Of a stretch of 29,184 nucleotides of DNA, positions 7,443-15,327 are shown one piece after another. A program made the translations under genes and the position numbers. The number at the start of each line of letters is the position of its first letter. Positions within the stretch are counted from its first letter, which is position 1. This DNA is from DAOUMU01 sp034409055. GTDB lineage: Bacteria; Chloroflexota; Anaerolineae; 4572-78; J111. A model generated the notes under the pieces. It made no database searches, was not told the origin of the DNA, and was given only the letters and a program-made list of their open reading frames with translations. The stretch lies in the NCBI GenBank assembly GCA_034409055.1, contig DAOUMU010000199.1, forward strand, positions 1-29,184, in the 5' to 3' direction.

Positions 7443-8063
7443 TTGATTGTCAAACAATTACCTGTCGGTATTATTCAAGCCAACTGCTATATTGCCGGTT
7501 GTGAAGAAACGAAAGAAGGGGTGGTGATTGACCCCGGTGACGAGGGCGAACGCATTTTGGCCGAAGTGGAAGCCCTTGGCCTGAAGATAAAATATATTTT
7601 GAACACGCATGCCCATTTTGATCATATTTTGGCCAATGAAGAACTGGTCGAGGCCACCGGCGCCCCTTTGGCCCTACATCCCCTTGATTTGCCCCTGCTC
7701 AGGCAAAACGGTGGGGCCAGTTTCTTTGGCTTTGAAGTGCCGCCCAGCCCGGAACCTGACCTGGAACTGGCCGAGGGAGACACCATTACCTTTGGTAACT
7801 ATACCTTGCAGGTTCTGTTTACCCCTGGACACAGCCAGGGGCACGTCAGCTTTTACGAGCCCCAGGCCGGCATTATTTTTGACGGGGACGTATTGTTTGC
7901 CGGTGGGATCGGTCGCACCGACCTGCCCGGTGGCGACTATGAAACCTTACTGGCCAGCATCAACGAGAAGTTGATGGTCCTGCCGGATGAGACGGTGGTT
8001 TGCTCCGGTCACGGTCCGGTGACGACCATCGGCCAGGAGCGAGCCAGTAATCCCTGGTTGTAG
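7443..8063 (+). CDS. MBL-fold metallohydrolase, glyoxalase II-like
   Basis: Translation from the TTG at 7443 gives 206 residues. GAGGAG lies eight bases upstream, and the product starts right at the first beta strand, which makes this start better than the one at 7401. The di-metal site is complete: THAHFDH (His56, His58, Asp60, His61), GHS with His130, the bridging Asp149 in FDGDVLF, and His190 in CSGHG. The segment GGIGRTDLPGGD is typical of the small glyoxalase II-like group that hydrolyses thioesters such as hydroxyacylglutathione or related thiol adducts. The real substrate is unknown. The gene stands alone on the plus strand. Confidence 0.88.
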   Translation: MIVKQLPVGIIQANCYIAGCEETKEGVVIDPGDEGERILAEVEALGLKIKYILNTHAHFDHILANEELVEATGAPLALHPLDLPLLRQNGGASFFGFEVPPSPEPDLELAEGDTITFGNYTLQVLFTPGHSQGHVSFYEPQAGIIFDGDVLFAGGIGRTDLPGGDYETLLASINEKLMVLPDETVVCSGHGPVTTIGQERASNPWL

Positions 8064-8087
8064 CTCAAAGAAGAGGTGTTGTAACTT

Positions 8088-8165
8088 TTAATTTTCCTTT
8101 GCAGTAGGTCAGGTTTTCACTTGCAGTACACTATTGTTATTCTAATTTTCCGATGCAGTAGATGA
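8088..8165. repeat. Imperfect direct repeats around GCAGTA
   Basis: Three related copies, TTTTCCTTTGCAGTAGG, TTTTCACTTGCAGTACA and TTTTCCGATGCAGTAGA, have their GCAGTA cores at 8101, 8123 and 8154. They lie in the roughly 200-bp spacer between the hydrolase stop and the convergent gene fragment. No gene or clear hairpin accompanies them. Confidence 0.45.
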
Positions 8166-8266
8166 TATTTATATTGCATTGACTTAAATTTCCATATGTT
8201 ATGAGGATATTAGGCAGGGAGAGGGTAATATTTTCTGTTTCCATCGCTATCTCCACCAAGGTAGTG

Positions 8267-8470
8267 TTACCTGACTGGCCCCCATTTCTCGCCAACAATA
8301 GTTTGATCGGCCGGACTTAGGACAAATTCCACGAATTGGTTCACTTCAGGTTGGCCCTGCCTGGGCACAATCAAAGCCAGGTCGCGCGTTAGCGGATGGC
8401 TGTTTGCCGCCAGATTCTCAAGGGTAGGTCGCAGGCCCTCAACCGGCACGGCGTAGACCGCTTGATCGAC
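8267..8470 (-). pseudogene. C-terminal fragment of a phosphate-binding (PstS-like) protein
   Basis: About 65 residues resemble only the C-terminal lobe of PstS-type solute-binding proteins: a VPVEGLRPTLENLAANSHPL segment, then TRDLALIVPR and VNQFVEFVLSPADQTIV, as in the family's PLTRPLYL and FVLSPEGQ patterns. There is no signal peptide or N-terminal lobe. The frame continues up to 8515 but there overlaps the SDR gene's 3' end and loses similarity. This looks like the remains of a gene whose front part was deleted when the SDR end of the operon came to lie here. The stop is a TAA at 8267. Confidence 0.6.
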
Positions 8471-8483
8471 AAACCTGAGTAAC

Positions 8484-9281
8484 TTACAAGGTGGCTTTGT
8501 AGATACCACCTTCAAACGGTAACATCACGCCCGTCATAAAAGGAACCACTGGCGAGCATAGGAAGACTGCGGCCCGGGCAAATTCTTCAGCAGTGCCCAG
8601 CCTGCCCAGGGGCGACTCCTTTGCTTGTTCGGCCAGCTCTTCTTCAATACTGGTTCCCTTCCGCTGGGCCCGTTCGGACAAAATCTCCATAACGCGCTCA
8701 GTTTTTGTCCAGGCAGGGAGAATACTGTTAACCCGAATCCCTTCTCCCCCAAGTTCCAGGGCCAGCGTCTTAGTCAATCCAACAACAGCCAACCGCAGTG
8801 AATTTGAGAGTGTCAGGTTAGGCACTGGCTGACGGGCCGAATTGGACGAGAAAGTAAGAATAGAAGGCGTCTCAGATTTACGGAGATGTGGCAACGCTGT
8901 TCGTATTAACCGCACCGCGCTGAAAAGAACTGTGTCAACAGCAGCCTGCCATGTGGCCAAATCATGGTTCTCAAATCGTCCAGTTGGTGGCCCCCCACAA
9001 TTTGTAACCAGAATATCCAAGCCCCCAAAGTGCGCTGTGGCATAATTGATTAGCCGCTCTACATCCTCGTCTTTTGTCAAGTCAGCTCGCAAGACCATCG
9101 TCGCCGCCTGGTCCTTCATCTCCTGGAAGATTGCTTCTTGGGTTCGCATAAGAGCTTTTTCATCACGAGCGGATAGTATCACCGTCGCCCTTTCCCGGGC
9201 AAATTCGCGGGCCGTGGCAGCGCCGAGACCACGGCTGGCCCCAGCGACGAGTACAATTTTATCTTTGAGTCCCAAATCCAT
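8484..9281 (-). CDS. Atypical SDR oxidoreductase without the catalytic Tyr/Lys
   Basis: This 265-residue Rossmann protein has a cofactor loop GASRGLG (14-20) and the strand motif NCGG (94-97), where classical SDRs have NNAG. The catalytic serine region SS (145-146) is present, but the Y-x-x-x-K positions read Ser159 and Arg163 (SNSLR). This resembles the beta-ketoacyl-reductase-like SDR branch known to lack an intact tetrad, so its redox activity cannot be assumed. The ATG at 9281 has GAGGT eight bases upstream. It is the last intact gene of the operon, 20 bp after the proline-racemase-like gene. The other SDR of this operon has the same substitutions. Confidence 0.85.
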   Translation of the reverse strand: MDLGLKDKIVLVAGASRGLGAATAREFARERATVILSARDEKALMRTQEAIFQEMKDQAATMVLRADLTKDEDVERLINYATAHFGGLDILVTNCGGPPTGRFENHDLATWQAAVDTVLFSAVRLIRTALPHLRKSETPSILTFSSNSARQPVPNLTLSNSLRLAVVGLTKTLALELGGEGIRVNSILPAWTKTERVMEILSERAQRKGTSIEEELAEQAKESPLGRLGTAEEFARAAVFLCSPVVPFMTGVMLPFEGGIYKATL

Positions 9282-9301
9282 ATTTGTTTACCTCAGCCAG
9301 G

Positions 9302-10327
9302 TTAAAAGATAAAGCCATGGCGGAAAGGGTCTTCCGGATGCAACATCCACTGGGCCACGCCCATTAAAAATGAGCGGGCGGTGATGGCTGGGACAACGCC
9401 AGGTGTTCCGTCATCTGCACGCACAACGTCCGTTTTGACAGGTCGGGCGAGGAAGCGCAAGCCTAATGGGCTTTCGTGAATAAAAGTTTCACCTTTTGCC
9501 AATCGCCCGGCGGCCACCTCGATTGCTACGCGGGCAGACAGGCCGGTGCCGGACGGCGTGCGTCCGCAGGTTTGCGGAGCATAAAAATTGGCCACCCTCG
9601 TTCCTCGTTCATCCTGTAATGGCTCCCAAATTGTGATTAAATCGACAGGACGCGGTTTGCCAATACGATCGCTGCCAACGTACGACGGTAGTTCAGTTTG
9701 GGCGCGTGCTGCCTGCCAAATGCGTGTCCCCATATCAAGCAACTCATCACGGTTAGCGTTCACAAGTGATGGGATTCCTACCGCCTTTGCTTCTACAAAT
9801 GCGTACAGCAAACCGCTGTACCCCAGCATTGCCTCAACCGGACCGATTTCTGCCACGGTAATTGTCTGCGTGCCGAGATCGTAAGAAGCCACATTGTCAA
9901 ACGTGATCTCTACGGGTTCGCCGTCTTTGAGCCGGACGTGAACATCTACCCGTCCGGCTACGGTATCGATCTTGAGAGACATCTCGCCGTTTGAGTCTTT
10001 ATAGGGCAGGATACCGGAATCAATTAAAGCGGCGATGGCACTAAAGGCGCTGTCACCACACATTTCAAAGAAGCCCTGCGGACTGAGAAACAGCATACCG
10101 ATATCCCCGTCTGGAGTAGCGGGATCGGTTAGAACAGCACCAAGCATGTTCTTGTGGCCACGTGGTTCTTGCATCAAGCTGGTCCGAATGTGATCACAGT
10201 GTTTGATAAAGTAATCCTGCTTTTCAGCCATTGTTGCCCCACGCAAAGGCGGCAATCCACCAACAACCACTCGTGTAGCCTGCCCGTGGTGGTAATCCCA
10301 GGTGTGGATAATTTGCTGTGCTTTCAT
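9302..10327 (-). CDS. Divergent proline racemase-superfamily protein
   Basis: This is 341 residues from the ATG at 10327, which overlaps the ALDH stop by one base (TGATG), a sign of translational coupling. The proline racemase fold is seen from the first catalytic block (EMCGDSAFS, Cys90), the second block (TCGRTPSGTGLSA) and the C-terminal DPFRHGF. Known racemases and hydroxyproline epimerases use MCGH and DRSPCGTG. Here His becomes Asp92, the substrate-binding Asp becomes Gly255 and the second Cys becomes Ser259. The Cys/Thr pair of trans-3-hydroxyproline dehydratase is not matched either. Epimerase, dehydratase or another proton-abstraction reaction on a cyclic imino acid is possible. The family is certain; the reaction is open. 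Confidence 0.8.
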   Translation of the reverse strand: MKAQQIIHTWDYHHGQATRVVVGGLPPLRGATMAEKQDYFIKHCDHIRTSLMQEPRGHKNMLGAVLTDPATPDGDIGMLFLSPQGFFEMCGDSAFSAIAALIDSGILPYKDSNGEMSLKIDTVAGRVDVHVRLKDGEPVEITFDNVASYDLGTQTITVAEIGPVEAMLGYSGLLYAFVEAKAVGIPSLVNANRDELLDMGTRIWQAARAQTELPSYVGSDRIGKPRPVDLITIWEPLQDERGTRVANFYAPQTCGRTPSGTGLSARVAIEVAAGRLAKGETFIHESPLGLRFLARPVKTDVVRADDGTPGVVPAITARSFLMGVAQWMLHPEDPFRHGFIF

Positions 10328-11850
10328 CAATCACCAAATTGAATACCCTGGGCCAATGGCAGTTCAGACGACCAGTTGATGGTGTTTGTCTGACGGCGCA
10401 TATAGCCTTTCCAGGCATCAGAGCCAGATTCACGACCACCGCCGGTCTCTTTCTCGCCACCAAACGCGCCACCAATCTCCGCGCCGCTGGTGCCGATGTT
10501 GACGTTGGCAATCCCGCAATCAGACCCGGCTGCGGACAAGAACTGTTCGACTTTTAGCAAGTTAGTGGTGAAAATGGCGCTGGAAAGCCCCTGGGGCACG
10601 CCATTATGGATGGCGATAGCTTCGTCAATGGTCTCGTATTCCATCAAATACAGAATTGGGGCAAATGTTTCCTCGCAAACAAGGGGAGTTTGTTCAGGCA
10701 TTTTGACGATGGTCGGTTCAACAAAGTTTGCGCCTTTCTCAGGCAGGCGATTCCCACCATAAATAATCTTGCCGCCCTGGGCCTGGGCCTCCTCCAGAGC
10801 TGACATCATATCTTCAACCGCCGTTCCGTTGACCAAAGGCCCCATCAAAATGCCATCTTCCATCGGATTGCCGATGGTCACCTGCCGATAGGCTCGCACC
10901 AGGCGATTGGTCAATTCTTCGGCAATATCTTTGTGCATAATGATGCGGCGGGTAGAGGTGCAGCGCTGTCCGGCCGTGCCAACCGCGCCAAACAGAATGG
11001 CCCGAACTGCCATATCAAGGTTGGCGTCTTCAGTTACAATGATGCCATTATTGCCACCCAATTCCAGAATTGTACGTCCCAACCGACGGGCTACGGTCTC
11101 GGCTACGTGTTGCCCCATTTTAACCGACCCGGTAAAGCTAATCAACGGAATTCGCCCGTCGTTGATCATCTTTTCACCAACCTCCCGACCGCTGCCAATG
11201 ACGGTATTAAAAATGCCATGCAAATTGTGATCGGCGGCTACCTTATTAGCAATATGCTGCACGGCAATAGCCGACAAGGGGGTGCTGGAAGAAGGCTTCC
11301 AGATCATCGTATCGCCACAAACAGCGGCAATGGCTGTATTCCATGACCAAACCGCGACCGGAAAGTTGAAGGCAGTAATGATGCCAACCGGGCCAAGCGG
11401 ATGCCACTGTTCGTACATGCGGTGGCCGGGGCGTTCGGAGGGCATGGTCAGGCCGTACAACTGGCGCGACAGCCCCACCGCAAAATCGCAGATGTCAATC
11501 ATTTCCTGCACCTCGCCCACTCCTTCGGCTTTGATCTTTCCCATTTCCAGCGACACCAGTTCGCCCAGTGGCTCCTTGAATTCACGTAGAGCATCGCCAA
11601 GATCACGAATTACCTGACCCCGCTGTGGGGCCGGGCTGGTACGCCAGGTTTCAAAAGCCTTTGTTGCATGCTGCACGACGGTGTCATAAGTATTCTCGGT
11701 GGCCTGATTAATTTTGGCAATTGGCTCACCGGTGGTGGGATTATATGAAATCAGTTCTTTACCGTTTGAATCGTCGATCCAACCATCAGGCCCGGTGCAT
11801 GCGCCTGGATTAATTTCTTTGATTTGCAACTTGTCTAGTAAGGCATTCAT
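10327..11850 (-). CDS. ALDH7-type aldehyde dehydrogenase (2-aminoadipate semialdehyde dehydrogenase-like)
   Basis: A 507-residue NAD(P)-dependent aldehyde dehydrogenase. The catalytic Cys297 lies in GQRCTSTRR, the general base Glu263 in LELGGNNG, and the cofactor segment is WKPSSSTP (185-191). ELGGNNG and RCTSTRR are hallmarks of the antiquitin (ALDH7) family, which oxidises alpha-aminoadipate semialdehyde/piperideine-6-carboxylate to 2-aminoadipate in lysine breakdown. The open frame extends upstream to 12015, but the ATG at 11850 gives the family's usual length and has purine-rich GAGAAAG upstream; the extension would run through the inverted repeats at 11876-12045. It is coupled to the downstream racemase-like gene. 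Neighbouring aminotransferase and acid-processing genes fit an amino-acid degradation role. Confidence 0.93.
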   Translation of the reverse strand: MNALLDKLQIKEINPGACTGPDGWIDDSNGKELISYNPTTGEPIAKINQATENTYDTVVQHATKAFETWRTSPAPQRGQVIRDLGDALREFKEPLGELVSLEMGKIKAEGVGEVQEMIDICDFAVGLSRQLYGLTMPSERPGHRMYEQWHPLGPVGIITAFNFPVAVWSWNTAIAAVCGDTMIWKPSSSTPLSAIAVQHIANKVAADHNLHGIFNTVIGSGREVGEKMINDGRIPLISFTGSVKMGQHVAETVARRLGRTILELGGNNGIIVTEDANLDMAVRAILFGAVGTAGQRCTSTRRIIMHKDIAEELTNRLVRAYRQVTIGNPMEDGILMGPLVNGTAVEDMMSALEEAQAQGGKIIYGGNRLPEKGANFVEPTIVKMPEQTPLVCEETFAPILYLMEYETIDEAIAIHNGVPQGLSSAIFTTNLLKVEQFLSAAGSDCGIANVNIGTSGAEIGGAFGGEKETGGGRESGSDAWKGYMRRQTNTINWSSELPLAQGIQFGD

Positions 11851-11875
11851 TAATCTTTCTCTTTCTCTGTAAAGA

Positions 11876-11920
11876 GGAGTCCAAAGCTTCAGGTTTGACA
11901 AAGCTAAAGCTTTGGACTCC
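11876..11920. repeat. Perfect 14-bp inverted repeat in the ALDH leader
   Basis: GGAGTCCAAAGCTT (11876-11889) and AAGCTTTGGACTCC (11907-11920) are exact complements around a 17-bp loop. The stem sits 25 bp upstream of the ALDH start codon on the transcript. No T-run follows, so it is more likely a leader hairpin, processing site or mobile palindrome than a terminator. Confidence 0.8.
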
Positions 11921-11946
11921 ATTTTTATTATCGGTGGCATGGACAG

Positions 11947-12045
11947 AGAAACCAAGTTTTTTATTGTCTGAACAAACCAATTTGGTTGTTTTTCGGGCAC
12001 TTCAGAGCAATTCAAGAGCCTTTGTTAGTGAAAAACTTGGTTTCT
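11947..12045. repeat. Perfect 15-bp inverted repeat enclosing a small palindrome
   Basis: AGAAACCAAGTTTTT (11947-11961) pairs exactly with AAAAACTTGGTTTCT (12031-12045). Inside it, near 11971-11990, AACAAACCAATTTGGTTGTT forms a smaller hairpin reusing the ACCAA/TTGGT theme. It lies in the spacer between the PrpD stop (12090) and the ALDH start, and has no coding potential. Confidence 0.75.
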
Positions 12046-12089
12046 GATTTGTTATGTCGGGTAATGAATCCATATATAAGACTTTAGCC

Positions 12090-13463
12090 TCAATTGGCAA
12101 CAAACAATCCCATATATTCACTTATATCAGCAATACCCTCAAATTGCCAGGTGGCTTCAATGGCCTGGTCTTGCTCGGTGGTGCTGAGTACACTCTCTGC
12201 ATTGGCCCGGAATTTAGCCACAATTTCCTCGTCGGTCAGGGGATTTTCCGGCGCGCCTTTGGCAAAATCGGTTTGGGCGGTATGTTTTTGGCCGGACGTG
12301 GTGGTGATGGTCACTCTGGCCCGCTTAACTTTGGGGAAGAGTGCATCAATTTCGGGATCGGCCACTACTTTGATCTTGCCCAGCAGGTCCCAGATCACCG
12401 GGTCTTTCAACTTCTCGTCGCTGAACGAACTGGGCAGCACGTTGCCGTCTGCCAGGGCCGCGGCGATGACGTAGGGCAGGCTGTGATCGGCGGTTTCTTT
12501 GGTTTCCGGCTTGTACTTGCTGGGATCGGAGAGAATGTCCGCGCCGCGGGTGGTGGTTTCGACCAGCACCTGGGCGATGTCGCCAGGGGTTAGATTCTGT
12601 TCCTGGCGAATTTTCAGGGTTGCGGAGATCGGTTGGTGGGTCAGGGCCTCGGTAGGGAAGGCTTTGTAGCTACAGCGGGTGATCAGGAAATCTTCACCCA
12701 GCCCTTTGAGCAGTTCTTCCGGGTGCCAGGTGACGTTGTTCAACACTTCGATCAGGCCCTCTTTGCCTTCAATCACTTCGACCGGCCCTGAGTAACCCTC
12801 GCGGGCCATCAGTGCGGCGAAGACACCGGCTTGTGAGGCCATAGGGTCGGCCGTGTTCTTCATGTTGGTGAGATGACCAGCCACCACCCCACCCAGGGTG
12901 AAGTGGCTACTGCCGCTGATGCCCACCGCTGCAACAAGCTGGTCAATATCCAGGCCGTACATCCGCCCGGCGACCAGCGGGCTGACGAATTGGGTCAGGG
13001 TGGCATGATGCCAACCCACCTCGCGGACACCCGGCTCGGCGGCGTGACACCAGCGCATTTCCAGTTCGTAGGCAATCATAATTGCCACCAGTGCTGCCCG
13101 ACCGCTTTTGTTGTTGGCTTCTGCGGCGGCCAGCGCTGCCCCGATGATATCGGAGGGGTGGCTGGGGTCTTGTTCCCAGTAGATGTCGTTGTAATCGAGG
13201 GCGCGGATCAACAGGCAGTTCATCAACGCGGCGTTAGGGGCGTTTGTTTTGTGGCCGGTGCCGATGACGGTTGCTTCGGGCGTACCGCCCAGCTTTTCAA
13301 TGAAGCGATACATAGCCTGCATATCTTCGTTATGCACAGCGGCCAGGGCGCAGCCCATACTATCTAATAGAAAACGCTTGGCCTCGTGAACGGCTGCCGG
13401 CGGGATGTCGGCATACCGAAGATTGGCCGCAAATTCGGCCATTTTTTTACTGATTGACGTCAT
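12090..13463 (-). CDS. MmgE/PrpD family dehydratase-like protein
   Basis: This is a 457-residue, full-length member of the MmgE/PrpD family, which includes 2-methylcitrate dehydratase, cis-aconitate decarboxylase and iminodisuccinate epimerase. Family landmarks are RALDYND (87-93) followed by SHPSD, the segment RCSYKAFPTEAL (263-274) and ADHSLPYVIAAAL (325-337). The ATG at 13463 has GAGGAG eight bases upstream. It follows the LeuC-like gene and precedes ALDH7. Beside two aconitase-family subunits and a citrate-lyase-type cleaving enzyme, dehydration or hydration of a citrate homologue is the most sensible guess. The precise substrate cannot be derived from the sequence. Confidence 0.9.
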   Translation of the reverse strand: MTSISKKMAEFAANLRYADIPPAAVHEAKRFLLDSMGCALAAVHNEDMQAMYRFIEKLGGTPEATVIGTGHKTNAPNAALMNCLLIRALDYNDIYWEQDPSHPSDIIGAALAAAEANNKSGRAALVAIMIAYELEMRWCHAAEPGVREVGWHHATLTQFVSPLVAGRMYGLDIDQLVAAVGISGSSHFTLGGVVAGHLTNMKNTADPMASQAGVFAALMAREGYSGPVEVIEGKEGLIEVLNNVTWHPEELLKGLGEDFLITRCSYKAFPTEALTHQPISATLKIRQEQNLTPGDIAQVLVETTTRGADILSDPSKYKPETKETADHSLPYVIAAALADGNVLPSSFSDEKLKDPVIWDLLGKIKVVADPEIDALFPKVKRARVTITTTSGQKHTAQTDFAKGAPENPLTDEEIVAKFRANAESVLSTTEQDQAIEATWQFEGIADISEYMGLFVAN

Positions 13464-13485
13464 GGTCTGTCTCCTCGTATAAAAT

Positions 13486-13568
13486 AGTGATCAGTTATCA
13501 GGGGTCAGTGAACAGTTGAACTGATGACTGATGACTGATAACTGATGACTGATCACTGACCACTGGTA
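13486..13568. repeat. Inverted heptad array (AGTNATC arm, ACTGATN arm)
   Basis: The left arm has consecutive 7-bp units AGTGATC, AGTTATC, AGGGGTC, AGTGAAC (13486-13513) plus a partial unit. The right arm has seven units from ACTGATG at 13520 to ACTGGTA at 13568. The arms are complementary in several registers and fold into a hairpin. The array fills the spacer between the LeuC-like stop (13577) and the PrpD ribosome-binding site. Confidence 0.85.
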
Positions 13569-13576
13569 GATTTTCC

Positions 13577-14830
13577 CTACAAATCCTTCGGGTGCCTAAT
13601 CTCCCCGGTTATAGCCGAAGCGGCGACAACTTCCGGGCTGGCCAGGTAGATTTCGCTCTCGCGGGTTCCCATCCGGCCCTGGAAGTTGCGGTTGGCGCTG
13701 CTGATGGTGACCTCACCCTCTGCCGGAACACCCATATGGTTGCCCATACACGGCCCGCAGCCCGGGCTTTCGACCACAGCGCCGGCCTCGATAAAGGTTT
13801 GAATGTAACCGGCTTTTAACGCCTCCAGGTACACTTGAGAAGAGGCCGGTATGACAATCATCCGCGTGCCCGGTGCAACCTGGCGACCCTTTAGCACAGC
13901 GGCGGCAGCGGCCAGGTCTTCCAGCCGGCCATTGGTGCAGGTTCCCAAAAATGCCTGATCGACGCGCGTCCCGGCGAACTCTGAAATAGGCCGGACGTTA
14001 TCTACCCTGTGCGGAGCAGCGATCATCGGTTCCAGGGTGCCGGCATCATACTCGATCACGCGGGCGTAGTTGGCATCCGGGTCGGGGTAGACCGGTTCAT
14101 AGGGGCGTTTGGCGCGACCTGCCAGGTAGTCAAACACAACCCGGTCCGGGGGGATGTAGCTGTTCTTGGCACCCATTTCGGCCATCATGTTGGGCAGGAC
14201 GGCCCGTGAACTCAAGCTGAGTGCCCCGATAGCCTCTCCGTGCCACTCGACCGACATGCTCAAGCCACCATCGTTGCCCAGATTGCCAATAACATACAGG
14301 GCCAGGTCTTTGGCGGTAACACCCGGATTGAGTCGGCCGTTGACCACAATCTTCAGGCTTTCCGGCACACGTAGCCACAGTTTGCCCAAAGCCCAGATGC
14401 TGGCCATCTCGCTGCGGCCAATGCCGGCCCCAAAGGCGCCCATCACCCCGGCGTGCGGCGTGTGAGAGTCTGAGCCTAGCACCACTTCACCGGGCAGCGA
14501 GAGTCCCTCCTCAACCAGAACCTGGTGGCAAATACCGCGTCCGACCTCAAAAAAGTTTTTGATGCCCTGTTCGTTAACAAATTGGCGAATAATTCGGTGG
14601 TTTTCGGCATGTTTGGTGCTGGGGGCCGGGGTAGCATGATCTAACACCACAGCGTGCATATCGGGGTCAAAGACCTTTTCGCCGCCCATCTTTTGAAAAA
14701 TCTCGTAAATAGGGGCAGTGTTATCGTGGGATAGGGCCGTATCCGGGGTGACCTCGACAATCTGGCCCGGTTGGGCTTCTGCCAGCCCGGCTTTTTTGGC
14801 TAAAATTTTTTCTGCAAATGTTTGGGGCAT
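13577..14830 (-). CDS. Aconitase-family large subunit (LeuC/homoaconitase type)
   Basis: This 417-residue large subunit of a two-subunit hydro-lyase is of the short, archaeal-like LeuC/HacA type and acts with the LeuD-like gene at 21043. The iron-sulfur ligands are Cys298 (GTCTNG), Cys358 and Cys361 (SPGCGPCMGNH). Substrate-site motifs include GRGICHQVL and GSDSHTPHAGVMGAFGAG. Such enzymes isomerise 2-hydroxy to 3-hydroxy acids: isopropylmalate, homocitrate/homoisocitrate or citrate-type substrates. The ATG at 14830 has a strong AAGGAGG. Large and small subunits are more than 6 kb apart in the same operon instead of adjacent, which is unusual. Without leuA or leuB nearby, a leucine-biosynthesis role is unlikely. 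Confidence 0.92.
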   Translation of the reverse strand: MPQTFAEKILAKKAGLAEAQPGQIVEVTPDTALSHDNTAPIYEIFQKMGGEKVFDPDMHAVVLDHATPAPSTKHAENHRIIRQFVNEQGIKNFFEVGRGICHQVLVEEGLSLPGEVVLGSDSHTPHAGVMGAFGAGIGRSEMASIWALGKLWLRVPESLKIVVNGRLNPGVTAKDLALYVIGNLGNDGGLSMSVEWHGEAIGALSLSSRAVLPNMMAEMGAKNSYIPPDRVVFDYLAGRAKRPYEPVYPDPDANYARVIEYDAGTLEPMIAAPHRVDNVRPISEFAGTRVDQAFLGTCTNGRLEDLAAAAAVLKGRQVAPGTRMIVIPASSQVYLEALKAGYIQTFIEAGAVVESPGCGPCMGNHMGVPAEGEVTISSANRNFQGRMGTRESEIYLASPEVVAASAITGEIRHPKDL

Positions 14831-14854
14831 AGTTACCTCCTTAGGTTAATAAAA

Positions 14855-14896
14855 GTGGGTAGTGGATAGTGGGTAGTGGGTTGTGGATTGTGGATA
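14855..14896. repeat. Heptad array GTGGRTW, left arm around the four-helix gene
   Basis: Six 7-bp units in perfect register (GTGGGTA, GTGGATA, GTGGGTA, GTGGGTT, GTGGATT, GTGGATA) end two bases before the TAA of the four-helix-protein gene. They are roughly the inverse complement of the array at 15279-15327 on the other side of that gene. Confidence 0.85.
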
Positions 14897-14898
14897 GT

Positions 14899-15261
14899 TT
14901 ATTCGTGTGTCAGTGAGTTGTGGAGGCCATTTATTAGGCGGCCAACCTCGCTGGATAGTGTTAATAGAGGTGTAGTTTGTTTTTTGTTGAGGTAGGTTAG
15001 CCTCTCAGCAATTAAGATTTGGGTTTCTACTTCTCGCAGTGAACCGAGGGCGATAGAAAGGAAGTGTAAGAACTCTTTGGTGGATTTGCGCCCTTGTCCT
15101 TCTGCAATATTTGAAGGTACAGAAACCGCAGCCTTCCTAATCTGGCTTGTTAAACCATATGTTTCCTCCTTGGGAAATGCTTGAGAGGCTTTATACACTG
15201 CTTCAACCAAGTCCATCCCTTTTTGCCACACAATCAATTCTTGATAGTTCTTTACGACCAT
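14899..15261 (-). CDS. Four-helix bundle protein, 23S rRNA intervening-sequence (IVP) family
   Basis: This 120-residue protein contains the family signature LTSQIRKAAVSVPSNIAEG and RKSTKEFLHFLSIALGSLRE, with an N-terminal LIVWQKGMDLV. Four amphipathic helices are expected; related proteins form pentamers and include the Avd accessory protein of diversity-generating retroelements. Classical members are encoded inside 23S rRNA intervening sequences. Here the gene sits in a protein-coding operon between the HD-like and LeuC-like genes, with no rRNA, reverse transcriptase or variable repeat in view. The ATG at 15261 has GGAG six bases upstream. Inverted heptad arrays flank it closely, so it may be cargo of a small mobile or recombining element. 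Function is unknown; nucleic-acid binding is proposed for the family. Confidence 0.92.
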   Translation of the reverse strand: MVVKNYQELIVWQKGMDLVEAVYKASQAFPKEETYGLTSQIRKAAVSVPSNIAEGQGRKSTKEFLHFLSIALGSLREVETQILIAERLTYLNKKQTTPLLTLSSEVGRLINGLHNSLTHE

Positions 15262-15278
15262 ATTTACTCCAATTAATT

Positions 15279-15327
15279 ACTCACTACCCCCTACCCCCTA
15301 CCCCCTACCTTACTACCTTCTACCCAC
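15279..15327. repeat. Heptad array ACCCCCT, right arm around the four-helix gene
   Basis: Units ACTCACT, ACCCCCT three times, ACCTTAC, TACCTTC and TACCCAC (15279-15327) fill the gap between the four-helix gene start and the HD-like gene, running over the HD stop codon (15320). Read on the minus strand they resemble the plus-strand array at 14855-14896, so the two form inverted arms. Confidence 0.85.

Noticed and set aside
13486..13568. CRISPR array
   Set aside because: The repeat unit is only 7 bp with no spacers, and no cas gene is present.
14899..15261. Accessory Avd gene of a diversity-generating retroelement
   Set aside because: No reverse transcriptase, template repeat or variable repeat is seen within the window.
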